Positions 33,264 through 44,647 of a stretch of 64,000 nucleotides of DNA are shown in pieces. The notes beneath the pieces were generated by a model that did no database searches, had not been told where the DNA came from, and saw only the letters and a list, made by a program, of their open reading frames with translations. Where the stretch lies: assembly GCA_026545765.1 (NCBI GenBank), contig JAIFAC010000170.1, positions 91,960-155,959 on the forward strand, read 5' to 3'. How positions within the stretch are numbered: the first letter of the stretch is position 1; every line of letters starts with the position of its first letter. Origin of the DNA: Plantago major (Eukaryota > Streptophyta > Magnoliopsida > Lamiales > Plantaginaceae). The translations under genes and the position numbers were made by a program.

Positions 33264-33317
33264 TACTACGAAAGGGTACAAACGGTTTGTCCCAGGCGCG
33301 AGGCCTTACGAACAAGT

Positions 33318-36300
33318 CTAGCTAGTATAAGATGTACATAGATCATATACTACTAACGAGCCTAGCCAATCCGGACAAGTATCCAACACCTGCAAAATTG
33401 GACTAACGTGTCTGGAGTACACATCACTATCTGGATTATGCACGGGGTACATACAACTAGTACTACTACTAGAAACCATACTAAGGGAGCTACCGCGTTT
33501 GGTTAAACTGTTCGCTATGCTATTCGCCTCCCGATAGACAAAAGATATTTTCACCTCCTGAAACCCTCGGATCTGGTATCGCAGCTCATGGATCATCTAC
33601 TGGTGCACTCGATGGTCCGTGATCCTGCAGAAACATGCAAATAAATAGTGAGAATCAGTTTGTATGAAAAGCGTAGAAAATACATCGATGTAGTGCAAGT
33701 ATGAGTACTGTGCGGAGGACTACAATCTCAGCTATATTATTGTCCGTAAATCCCATGTAACCACAAGCTGCTTGTATAAATTTTCCACAATGGTTCCTGA
33801 AAATGCAACCAATACCGGCTTGCCTAGGGCCGAGCCATCGATATTAAGGCACATGAAGCCAGGAGTTGGTGACCAGGCACACTTGAGAGTGATTCGGGGG
33901 GGGGGGGGGGGGGGGGGGGTGAAGGCTTTACTCGCTAAATCCCGGTGGAGTTGGAGGTAGCGGTGCTGCAGCGAAGAAAAGTCAAAGGGCTTGCCTCGGA
34001 ATAACTTAAAGTTACGAGCGTTCCAAATTACCCAAATCAGCACGATAAACCGCAGCTGGTGAGATGAGTTAAGTGGAAGATCGAAAAGAAGATTAACCAA
34101 AGATCCTTGATCTAACTGCCAAGGGGCCAGTAAATTGAACGGGGACGTGCGAAAAGAGGACACTGAAAGAAAAGATGATCTGGAGTTTCATCGTGTCGCT
34201 GACAGAGGGGCAAACAGGGGTAGTCAAGATAGATTGTTGATAAAGAACTGAGGCCGTAGGCAGCTGGTCATGTAAGGCTAACCACAGGAAAAAACGGATT
34301 CGTGGCAGAGTTTGCAGTTTCCATATCCGGTGCCAGGCCCAAGAAGGGCCAATACAAGGCGGACATGCCAAAAGGTTATAGGCAGACTTAACCGTGAACT
34401 CTCCGGAAGGGTTATTTGGCCAGAACAATTCATCATTTTGCATTTGTAAGGTCGGAATGGGGAGAGCAATAATTTCCCGCACAATATCCGGAGGCAGGGT
34501 CCTAGTGAGGCGAGTAGAGTCCCAGTTGCCATGAATAATAAAATCTGCAAGGGGTGTACGAGGAGGGGTATGTGGGACGTACACTAATAGCCGCTTATTC
34601 GGCAACCATCTGTCATACCAAAAGTCGATATGATTGCCGTCCCCAATTTGCCATTGAAGCAGCGTTACGAGGATGTCGCGGTGCTTTAGAATTGTTTTCC
34701 ACAACCAACTGTGGTGCGGGCGAGCAGTAGCCTGAAGAAAAGAAGTGTTCGAAAAGTACTTAGCTTTATATGACTGAGCCCACAGTGAGTTGGGATCTCG
34801 CAAAAGCCGCCAAGCGAGCTTGAGCTGAAAAGCCGCATTGAGCGTCTCTAGGTTCCGTATCCCTAACCCACCCACAAATTTTGGCAAACAGACCATCGAC
34901 CATCGAAGGCGTCCCCGCCTAGATCCCGTCGGCGTGGCATTCCAGAGAAAATGTTTATTAACTGCGTTAAGCTTGTAAATGCACGTCAAAGGAAGTTTAG
35001 CAATAGACATGCAGTAGGCCGAAATCGTGTTTGTTATTGATCAGACAACGCATTCACGACACGACAAAAAACGGGTATACCAAGTATTAATTCGAGACGT
35101 AGCGCGATCCACGATAGGATCGAATAAATCAGACTTTTTCCGGCCAAAAAGGAATGGCACGCCTAGGTACTTATCATGCCGCTTGTTTGGTGACACCCCC
35201 AGTGTAGAAATAATATGACGTTTGGTTTCTAGAGGAGTGTTGGGGAAAACAAGATTCGTGATTTTGACCAACAAACGGATTGTCCCGAGGCTGAGGCGTA
35301 CGTCTGAAGGCACGTTTGTAACTCATTGACAAACCTATTAGACGCCTTACAGAACACCATGCAATCATCAGCAAAGCACATGATCGGTAAAGGAGGTCCT
35401 GTGGTACCGACGCGAAGAGCTTGGAGTTGATTGTTGCACGATTTTCGTAACAGAAGATGCACAAACAACTCTTGACACAGAATGAAGAGGTACGGGGATA
35501 AGGGATCGCCCTGACGAATACCTCGAGAAGGGGACCAGGCCTCAGAAAGGTGATTATTGACCTTGACTTGGAAGGTACAAGAAGTGACACAGACCATGAT
35601 CCAGTTAATCACTAATGGGTGGAAGTTAAATTTCTGAAGAGCGAGTCGCAAAAAGTTCCATTCAAGTCGATCGTAGGGTTTTTCTATATCCAACTTGAGA
35701 GCCATGTAATATTGCCTAGACTTCCGCTTCCGGCCCATCGTGTGGAGCAATTTATGGGTGAGGAGCACATTGTTAGTAATCACTCGCCCAGGAACGAAAG
35801 CATTCTGGAAAGGTGAAACAAGCCGGGAGAGAAAAGGACGGATGCGGTTCACAAGGATTTTTGAGATAATTTTATAACTAACATTACACAAGCTGATCGA
35901 AGGAAATTGGCCCGGAATTCTCGGGTTCTCAACTTTTGGTATAAGAACAATTTGAGTGTGGTTGAGGGACATAGGGATCGAGGCGGTACAGAAAAAGCCC
36001 AGGATCATCTGAGTTACAGCTGGGCCGACTATGTCCCAATAATTCTGGTAACAGTGGCCATTTAATCCGTTGGGTCCCGGTGCCTTATCTGGGCCAATGG
36101 ACCGCACTGCTTCTCAAATTTATCGTTCCGTTACTTGTGCAACCAGTTGGTCATTGTCAACGTCCGAGAGCTAAGGAGTGGTGATCTGACTGAAAGGATT
36201 GGTCGAAGTGTGAAGCGACGTAGACTGGTTACTGAAGAAAGCGCGGAACACCTGAGCCATCTGACTCGGATGAGTGACCCACTCTCCCTCAACATTTTTA

Positions 36301-36440
36301 ATACCATGAATTAGATTTCGGCGACGTTGGTGCGAAGCTGAGACGTGAAAAAATTTAGTATTGGTGTCCCCTTGTTTGATCCAGTTCTGCCGAGAGCGCT
36401 GCGCCCAGTACGTTGAAATTTGACCTCGAATCCCAAACTT
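33318..36440 (-). pseudogene. LINE ORF2 remnant: RT, zf-RVT, RNase H
   Basis: Minus strand. The pre-RT segment (36440-36120) has NWIKQGDTNTKFFH. RT (36107-35229) has IGPDKAPGPNGLNG, RGIRQGDPLSPYLFI and the catalytic FADD in PIMCFADDCMVFC. A thumb/connection part in shifted frames follows to 35041, then the region 35010-34093 with GGLGIRNLETLNAAFQLKLAW and the zf-RVT part SGEFTVKSAYNLL..LPRIRFFLWLALHD. RNase H pieces are at 34163-33732 (CLNIDGSALGKP) and 33596-33318 (FVYREANSIANSLTKRG). Stops and at least three shifts break it. A 24-base G run on the plus strand lies in the RNase H part. Confidence 0.85.
33896..33919. repeat. Poly(G) tract of 24 bases
   Basis: An uninterrupted run of 24 G on the plus strand (poly-C, poly-proline codons in the LINE sense). 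Length in the assembly may be unreliable. Confidence 0.9.
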
Positions 36441-36450
36441 TGATTTTATT

Positions 36451-36835
36451 GATGCTGGTAATTTTAAGGCAAAATATTACCAATATTGATGTAATCACCC
36501 CTTATTTAAATTTAAAATCAATATAATTTTAAAAACCAAAAGCAATCATTAATGTATCAACAACGTTGTTACTACAAAAAATAGGCATCGTAGTCCTCAT
36601 TACAAGCATCACCATCACCATGAGCACCCTCCATCGAATTAGTCGGTTTACAAACAAGTTGACATCGTCCAATCATTTGAATGGCAGGTTATACAAGCAT
36701 CCACAAACAAAAGACAAGCACAATAGAAATGAAGATGGCCATACCTTCGAATGATGCTTGGAGAAAGTACAAGCAAAATAGATTTCCTTCAATAATGAGA
36801 GAGATCCCGTGAATCAATCAGTCAATTACTTCGAT
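36451..36835. other. Gap between the two LINE fragments
   Basis: About 385 bases without a recognisable gene or repeat. Confidence 0.4.
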
Positions 36836-36850
36836 GTTTGTTTGATTTTT

Positions 36851-37438
36851 TTTTTTGGTAAGACAAGATGTATTAAGGCTTAAGAGCCAATGTCAAAACC
36901 CAAAGCGGGAATTACAGAAATAGGCGGATCAAACCATAGTTTTTCACCCCCGTGATTGTAACCTAAACTTGCTAAGTGATCCGCGCAGTTGTTGGCACGA
37001 CGATCAATCTTCTGGAGATTTAATTTATATCTTAAGGTTTGCGGAGTAGTTCCTTGAAGCGAAGAACTAGTGGTTCCAGCTCAATCGGCGGGCTGTCTGT
37101 CTCAGTTAGCCAGTTGAAAATAGCTGATGAATCTGTCTCCACTTGCAGCTTCGGAATTCTCCTATCCCAGGCCAACTCGAGTCCTCGCAACACACTATGC
37201 AGCTCTGTTTCATTTACTGTTGGGTTATGCAGGGGTGAAGAGAAGCCCCACAACCATTTACCATCTTCATCACGAAGCAGGCCACCAATCGCCCCCGAGT
37301 TATCTTGCGGTCTGCAACTCCCATCTACATTTAGTTTCGTCCATGTTAACTTTGGTTTCTTCCATTTGAGGTTGTTTTGATAGCTACTATTCGGATTCAA
37401 CCTCAAGTTTAAATCACTGCCCAACTGATTTATTTGAG
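36851..37438 (-). mobile_element. Second LINE 3' fragment with RNase H domain and target duplication
   Basis: The minus-strand open part 37424-37032 encodes an RVT_3 RNase H fold (KLNVDGSCRPQDNSGAIGG, VNETELHSVLRGLELAW, VETDSSAIFNWL). The 3' end is a poly(T) run on the plus strand (poly(A) in the sense strand) at about 36845-36856. GTTTGTTTGATTTTT occurs on both sides (36836-36850 and 37439-37453), a 15-bp target-site duplication typical of L1 integration of a 5'-truncated copy. Confidence 0.85.
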
Positions 37439-37453
37439 GTTTGTTTGATTTTT

Positions 37454-38285
37454 ATTACAGTATATATAAGTGAACCATTTGAAATTGAATCGAAAGACTT
37501 ATTTTAAGTTAAATTGGACCCATTTATAATATATGTAAATTAGACTTTAATTACAAAAAAATAATTTGTTATCTTCATTTAAATTACAAGCCCTAATGCA
37601 ACCCTAACAAAATCAACTCATTATTAAAAAAAACTCAATCTGTCTTCTCCAATTAAATTTCAAGCTCTAATTCAACCCAACCAAATCAATTCATCATTAA
37701 AAAACAACGTTAATCAATTTTTCTTCTCCATCTTCTCCAATGAATTAAAACATATCAATTTGTACTAAACCGAACTCTAATTTAACTCAAAAAAGAACAA
37801 TTCATTATCATTTTATTTATGAGTAGGTGCCATAATAACACGCGTAGCTTGTTCTCACGTTCTAGTTGGTTATATATACAAATAACATGATTAGCTGAGG
37901 GTATACTTGAAACTCATACATTTAGACACTATTTTGTACTAGTAGGAAAGAAAGTATGTAACACCTTTGTGTACAAATTAGTATATATTTGGGGATGATA
38001 CTGGTTTGCAATTTACCCTCTCACTCAAATTTATGCGTTCAGTGTGATGTGATCAGTTTATTTATCATTTGTAACCGTCCAAGATGCTAACTCAACCCAA
38101 CAAACAATTAATAAGAAAAAACCCTACCTTTGCACCACAAATTGCACATTCGGCCATTAATTTTGGTCACATTTTTATGCTTTTATCACTTATCATAATT
38201 TTCACCTAAAACTACATGTCAATTCTAACCTGATGTATGATATATAATAGCTACGGAACTGATCACCTATAAAACGGAGTGCAAT
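37454..38285. other. AT-rich intergenic DNA, no gene seen
   Basis: Contains repeated phrases such as CTAATTCAACCCAACCAAATCAATTCATCATTAA and similar (37590-37790) but no supported gene. Confidence 0.4.
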
Positions 38286-41200
38286 TCAATGGGATTTTGG
38301 GTAATTCAAGACGTCTTCAACGTAATGAGATTGTGATAGCACTAAGCCCTCGGACGTCTTAGAAATCTTTATTCCTAAGATTAAATCCGCCACACCCAAG
38401 TCTTTCATGTCAAAATGTTGTTTCAACATTTGCTTGGTTTTCATGATCAATTCCAGACTACTTCCGGTAATGAGCATGTCATCTACATATAAGCATATCA
38501 TGACAAAGGACTCATCGTTCCCTTTTACATAGATACACTTATCACATTCATTAATAGAAAAGCTCTTTGACCTCAGCGTGTTGTCAAACTTTTCGTGCCA
38601 TTGTTTAGGAGCTAGCTTAAGTCCAACTTGACAAGGTGACAAAGCTTCTTCTCTTTCCCTGGAACCGCGTACCCTTCAGGTTGTTCCATGTATATTTCTT
38701 CTTCCAACTCTCTGTTTAGGAAAGCGGTTTTAACATCCATTTGATGTATCTCAAGACCACGCAGCGCAGCTATGGCTATGAATACTCTAATGGAAGTTAA
38801 CCTTGACACAGGAGAGTATGTGTCAAAATAGTCAAGGCCCTCCTTCTGTCTGTAGCCCTTGACCACTAGACGAGCCTTGTATTTATCAATGGTACCATCT
38901 GCTTTATACTTGCGTTTGAGTATCCACTTGCAACCCAAAGGTTTATTTCTCGGAGGAAGATCAACCAATTCCAAGTATGGTTATGCAGTATGGATTCCAT
39001 TTCGCTCTCAATGGCCTCTTTCCAAAGAGCAGCGTCAGGGTTGGACATCGCCTCCTGGATGCCTTTGGTTCGTTTTCCACCATGTAGGTAAGAAAATCAG
39101 GACCAAAATCCTTCTCAATCCTTACCCTCTTACTTCTCCTAGGTTCGACATCAGTAGCTTCAGCATTCTCTTGATGTGAACTTTCAAGTTCTGCAGAATT
39201 TTCTGGAAGTAAGCTTTCAGGTTCTGCAACATTCTCTGGAGGAGGACCTTCAAATTCTGCCTTAGAGTCAGTTGGTTCAGGAACCCCCACATTTGAGCCT
39301 ATTGCAGTTTCATAATCTCGTTTACGAGAGACTATTTCCTTCTTATCCTTCCTAGGAAAAACTTCTTCAAAGAAGTGTGCATTTCTTGATTCTATAACAG
39401 TACCCTCATGGATATTGGTTATAGAAAACTTATGCACTAGGAATTGATAGGCACTACTGTTACTCGCATACCCAATGAATATGCTCTGGCTTTGGGTCCG
39501 ATTTTTACTTGCTTTGGTTTAGGTACTTCTACCTTTGCCAAGCACCCCCACACTTTCAAGTGTTTGTACGATGGCTTGTGACCCTTCCATAGCTCATATG
39601 GAGTAACATCACTATTTTTTCCGGGGTATTCTGTTAAGAATAGTAGTGGCCGTGAGAATAGCCTCCCCCCACAAATTCTGGGGTAATCCAGAATCTAGTA
39701 ATAGTGCATTCATCATCTCTTTGAGAGTGCAATTTTTGCGTTTAGCAACACCATTAGATTGGGGTAAGTAAGGAGCAGTAGTTTGATGAATGATGCCAAA
39801 CTTGGAACAATATTCTTCAAAAGGTGCTCCATAATCTCCACCCCTATCACTTCGAATTACTTTAATTCGAGTACTAAGTTGGTTCTCAACTTCAGTCTTA
39901 TAATGTTTAAATGCTTTTAAGGTTTCATCCTTACTTCTTAACAAGTAAACATAGCAATACCTTGTGCTATCGTCAATAAAAGTAACAAAGTACTTTTTCC
40001 CTCCTCTAGTTTGCACAAACTTTAAATCACACAAGTTGTTGTGGATTAACTCTAGAGGAGTAGTGGTTCTGTTCACTGAATTAAATGGTGTCTTAGTTAA
40101 TTTTGCCTCCACACATACTTCACACTTAGTTTGAAGATCGAATTCAAAGGACGGCAAATGCTTCAATTTAATTAACTTTCGAATAGCGTTGTAGTTTGTA
40201 TGTCCTAATCTATGGTGCCATAAATTAGAGAACTCAGACAAGTAGGTAGAATGCTTTATTTCATTGCTCTCAAAGGAGCGAAGTACAGACATTACATATA
40301 TCTTAAAGAACCCATCACTTATGTAGCCCTTTCCTACAAACTGACCATTCTTCAACATTACAAACTAACTAGACTCGAAAGTAATTTTGAAAGCAGCTTT
40401 GACCAACAGCGGTCCGGACACCAGATTCTTGCGGATATCTGGAACATGCATCACTTCATTTAGAATGAGCTCCTTCCCAAAACTCATCTTCAGAACCACC
40501 CTTCCAACTCCTTTCACCTCCGAAGTAGCATCGTTCCCCATGAACAGCTTCTTATCCTTCACTGGAGAGAAGGTAGAGAAAGCACCCTTGTCGGAACATA
40601 TGTGGCGGGTTGCACCCGTATCCATCCACCATTGCCTTGGATTCTCAACCAGGTTAGCCTAGCTCCAAAACCACAGCAGCAAAGGAATTGACCAAATCCT
40701 CCACCATAGGATCATCTTTGGCCTCAGCAACATTTGCCTTTTCCTTCTTGAGTTGGTTGCAGTCTGCCTTCATATGTCCAGGATTCCCACAATTGAAGCA
40801 CTTTCCTTTGATTTTCCTGGACGTTCTCGATTCCTAATTCCTGCATTCCTCGAGACTTCACGTCCCCATCACGCCGCTTACGCTTCTTGTTGGAATTCCC
40901 CTTGGACTTTCCCTTAGAATCCACCAGGTGAGCCTTGGCATCCATGGGCTGCTTGCCTTTGACCAAAGCCCTGCGGTTGTCTTCCTGAATCTGAAGCTTG
41001 ATGACCAACTCTTCAAGCCCCATTTACTTGGTCTTTAACTTGAGATAACTCATGAACTCATTCCATGATGGTGGCAGTTTCTCAATCAATGAAGCAACCA
41101 GAAATGACTCATTAGGCTTCATGCCCTCTTGTTCCAATTCGTGGAGAATCATTTGATACTCCAGAACCTGACTCATCACAGACTTAGAGTCAGTCATTCT

Positions 41201-41635
41201 GAAGTTCAAAAACTTCCCCACAATGAACTTCGCACCAGCATCCTGTGCGCAGTACTTCCTGTCCAGTTTCTCCCACAATTCCTTTGTGGTACTGACAGAG
41301 CAGAAGGCAATGTAGAGAGCCTTAGAAAGACAGTTCAGAGTGTAGTTCTTACACAGGAAGTCGCTATGGACCCAAGCATCATAGGCCAGTTGCCTCTTCC
41401 GATTGTCGTCTTGAGCGGCCTGAACTTCCTCCGTAGCCATAGCATTCTCATCAATCTCCTTCAGCACGGGCGGAGTAGGTGGATCAGCAGTGATGATATT
41501 GGCCAGCCTGATAGTCGCCAAATAGAACATCATTTTCTGTTTGAAGTTTGTCCCCATAAACTTCTCTGGCTTCTCCCCATGGCTAGCAGGAGCAACATTC
41601 ACACGAACATCAGTTACTCCAATTGCAATCGACAT
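38286..41635 (-). pseudogene. Ty1/copia gag-pol remnant
   Basis: gag starts at ATG 41635 (MSIAIGVTDVRVNV) and has the UBN2-type region. The zinc knuckle CFNCGNPGHMKADC is near 40805-40760 in a shifted frame. The protease motif [10 protein letters not shown] is at 40625. The integrase has HRLGHTNY, FIDDSTRYCYVYLL and VIRSDRGGDY, but the third catalytic residue is changed: NGVAKRKN instead of the family's NGVAERKN (near 39750). RT has GCKWILKRKYKADGTIDKYK and the catalytic YVDD in MICLYVDDMLITG. Frame breaks lie between gag and protease, between integrase and RT, and inside RT. Confidence 0.88.
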
Positions 41636-41783
41636 CTTCGATATAGCAAACAAAGTCTTAAGTTGTTGTTTGTAGAGAGAGGGTGTATGAAGATGGTGTT
41701 CGAAACAGAATGGAGAGATTAGTCTGCTGAGCAGAGGGTGGTCCTCGGTCCTTAAGATTTTGTTTGCCCCGCTCTGGTGCCTA

Positions 41784-42593
41784 CGGTTAACAGCAAACAG
41801 TCTCCCAAGATAGAACATCAGAGAGTTAGAATTCTAGCACTGAATTGCTAACTCGTCGAACTTGGCAGAATAGAAGATTCAAGCTTTTAGAAAGTATTAG
41901 AGAAGGAAAGAAGGATTGTCGTGTGTTAAAATTCGATTTTGGGGGGTGTATTTATAATATTGAAGAGTTGCAGTCTGAATAGATGTAGACTTTCGTGAAC
42001 AGGTCCTTGCAAAGACAAAAATTCCAACGGACACACCTTTTGAATTTTTCTGTTCAGTTACATCCCTTAGCGAATGGACAGATTCGTTCACAAGCAGCAG
42101 ACTTTCTATTGGGCCTGACCAAAACACAATATGTGTTTAGCCCAAAAAGATTATAGTCAACTCCAGATCGCGAACCCACAGACCATACGACCCGTGACCC
42201 GGGCCCGGCTCCTGACGGAGCCTGGCGGGCGCGTGTGGTCAAGTGAAGGAGCATCTAGCTCCTCCCCCTTCCAAAACCATGGGTGCCCCAATGGCCCAAA
42301 CTATTAGCCCAAGTCTTGGACTATTATGTAGTTCCTTCTTCTCCATTTTATCCATGTGGAACTTCTTCCATTCCAACTCTTGGCATTCCATACTCTATGC
42401 ACCAACCAACACACACTTTGAGCTTCAATTACTCTTTCATCTTTCAATGAATTTTAGTAATTCTTTCCCAAATATAATCCACTACTATAATAGATTATTC
42501 ACATATAAAGAAACTTCATTTCCATCATGTGGGGCCCCATTGGTTTAGGTGCAAAGACATGGGCTAGCCTCATTGTAGACTAAAATCCTAACA
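41784..42593 (-). repeat. 5' LTR of the copia element
   Basis: In sense it starts TGTTAGGATTTTAG at 42593. The inner edge is near 41784, judged from a degraded primer site GGCACCAGAGC (41781-41771), which resembles TGGTATCAGAGC (initiator tRNA-Met). About 810 bp. It contains a GC-rich block at 42180-42235. Confidence 0.65.
41949..41956 (-). promoter_or_regulatory. TATA box in the copia LTR
   Basis: TATAAATA on the minus strand, about 165 bases before the LTR's inner end. Confidence 0.5.
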
Positions 42594-43030
42594 ATGTTGT
42601 CCTGGCTCTGCAGGAGGCTGCTGCGGCATACCTGGTGGGTCTTTCTGAGGATGCAAACTTGTTTGCCATCCATGCTTAGACGAGTTGCATTGCAGCTCGT
42701 CAAGAAGCGCGTCGGCGTCTGGCGTCAAGACGCTCTCCGTCACATAGTGACGGAGAGTTCAAATGGCAAGGCAATAACAGTCGCCATGTGTCCTCTTCAT
42801 TTTTTTTTTAAATTTCCGTTTAAATTTCAAACGGTTATAACTTTCAAAATAAAAATGCAAAAATAAATAAAATCACCAACGGCTTTATTTTTTTCGAGAT
42901 CCAGAAATGAGATCAGTCTTGACTATATTTGGATCATTCCATCTCCAACTCCTCTTTCTCTCTTAAATAAACTTAAAACACTCTCTTCACTCCAAAACAC
43001 CAACCATCTCCACTTCAATTTTCCGGCGAC

Positions 43031-44096
43031 ATGGACGGAAACTTGTTTACTCCGGAAACTCTGAGGTGGATGCAAGAAAACACACCAAGCTTCAAGCGCG
43101 TGCATGAAAAAGCTTAACAAAAACACCTCTCCACAACCCCAACCGAGCTTTGTTCGCCCTTTGTTCGAAAGCTCATACGAAGACCCCTACACTCAAAATT
43201 ACCATTCTCCAATCTCACAAACACCAATATTTTCGCAAGCACCGGAAGTTGTTCCTGAAACGCAGCCTGAAATTCAACCGATCCGGAGGCGTGGAAAAGG
43301 GAAAGCCAAAGACACGGAAGGAGGGACGACCAATAAAGGCGAAGGACGTTACAACACGAATGAGGACTTGGTTCTCATCTCTTGTTACATGGCCGTTAGC
43401 GCAAATCCGATCATTGACACGAATCAGAGGTATGCAAGTTTGTTCAAGAAAGTCGAGGAGAAGTTCGAGGACGTGCGGAGAGATGGGAGGATGTCCGGTT
43501 TGGAAAAAGCGAGTCATGATTCACTTCGCCCTCAGAAGCGGATGAGAGATGACATTAATTGGTGGGCGATTTGTGTGGATCGCTACTAGGGTTGTCGGCG
43601 ATCGGAGTGGCTACAATGAAGCCAATGTAATCGAAATGACCAGAATTCTACAAAGAGAAGTCCGGTTAACGCCGGATTCAACCTATTCAAGCAAAGGATG
43701 CCATGAACAAGACCAGAGTGGGAAACGAAGATGAACTTGGAGAAAACATACAAGAAGGTCAAATAACTCCGAGGGTTGAGGTTCTAGTTGATGATGACCA
43801 ACCAATGGAATCAAGAAGTGCTAGTAGGGAGCAAGCGCCCAAGGAGGACAAGATGTCGAGTCACGCCTAGCAAACGCCCCATGGGTCGTGACAAGGCAAA
43901 AAAGATGGCTAGAGGTGGTAGTTACGGCAACTCCTCAATGGATGCAATGAGCGAGGGATGGGTTAACTTTAATGAAAGTTATCCCCAATACCTTGAGTTG
44001 GAGAGACAGAAGCTGGAGTTTTCCCGGCAAAAGGAAGAACGAGATGAAGGAGAAGAAGATGGACATGTGGATGACACTTATGGGGAACTATGCTAA
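43031..44096 (+). pseudogene. PIF/Harbinger accessory (Myb/SANT-like, NAM-associated) protein
   Basis: Probable start at 43031 (MDGNLFTPETLRWMQENTP), frame slip near 43105, then the SANT-like part (YNTNEDLVLISCYMAVSANP..QRYASLFKKVEEKF, 43300-43470). Further shifts near 43570 and 43730 lead to the NAM-associated C-terminal region (SKRPMGRDKAKKMARGG, YLELERQKLEFSRQKEER). In active elements this partner protein helps the transposase bind and enter the nucleus. Here it is broken. Confidence 0.75.
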
Positions 44097-44343
44097 CTTG
44101 ACCGCAAAGACATAAGGGAGTTTGTGATGCACGCATGAAATTGTTTCCGTCGAGTAATGGTCAAGTTGAGAGCTTGTTTTAGTTTGCTTGTTTCGGTTTG
44201 CTTGTTTTAGTTTGCTTGTTTCGGTTTGCTTGTTTGAGTTTGAATTATTTGAATTACGGAAGAAAGTAAGTCTTGTGATTTATCCTTACTTTGTCAGGCA
44301 TCTTATCTTTGCTTTGTCAGACATCTTATCTTTGCTTTGTCAG

Positions 44344-44523
44344 AAATGAGTCATACATCTCAGACATCTTATCTTCAATTAATGAGAAATCCAATGCATT
44401 ATGACTCAGCTATGACTAAGAAATGAGTCACACATCTCAGACATCTTATCTTCAATTAATGAGAAATCCAATGCATTGTGACTCAGCTATGACTAATAAA
44501 TGAGTCACACATCTCAGACAACC
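44344..44523. repeat. 77-bp tandem repeat upstream of the PIF transposase
   Basis: Units start AAATGAGTCA at 44344, 44421 and 44498 (the last partial). Each has TGAGTCA near its start, and the two full units also have ATGACTCAGC or GTGACTCAGC: paired half-sites of the bZIP (GCN4/AP-1-like) type. A TTTGCTTGTTT(T/C) repeat precedes it at 44180-44240. Confidence 0.9.
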
Positions 44524-44527
44524 TGTC

Positions 44528-44535
44528 TATATAAT
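44528..44535 (+). promoter_or_regulatory. TATA box of the PIF transposase gene
   Basis: TATATAAT, 120 bases before the transposase ATG at 44648 and directly after the 77-bp repeats. Confidence 0.55.
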
Positions 44536-44647
44536 GCAACCATAGAACACATTTTCAGACACAACAAACTACTTGCATTCATCCCTTCTTCCATTTTCTT
44601 AACTAAACAGAAAACACTCTATCTACTTCAATTTTCCAAAGATAATC

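Larger units (their letters stand above)
33273..36450 (-). mobile_element. L1-type LINE, 5'-truncated
   Basis: A minus-strand non-LTR element: reverse transcriptase, zf-RVT and RNase H regions, but no endonuclease, so it is 5'-truncated at about 36450. The 3' end lies at about 33273-33300 without an obvious long poly(A). Confidence 0.8.
38286..42593 (-). mobile_element. Ty1/copia LTR retrotransposon, 3'-truncated
   Basis: Minus-strand order: 5' LTR (42593 to about 41784), gag, CCHC knuckle, protease, GAG-pre-integrase, integrase, reverse transcriptase. Integrase before RT is diagnostic of copia. The element stops inside the RT/RNase H region at 38286; RNase H and the 3' LTR are absent. The outer LTR edge (TGTTAGGATTTTAG in sense) abuts histone H3 pseudogene sequence at 42594. 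Confidence 0.9.

Noticed and set aside
43104-43589. Host transcription factor gene
   Set aside because: The SANT-like and NAM-associated parts are inside the PIF/Harbinger ends next to its transposase, where such accessory genes belong.
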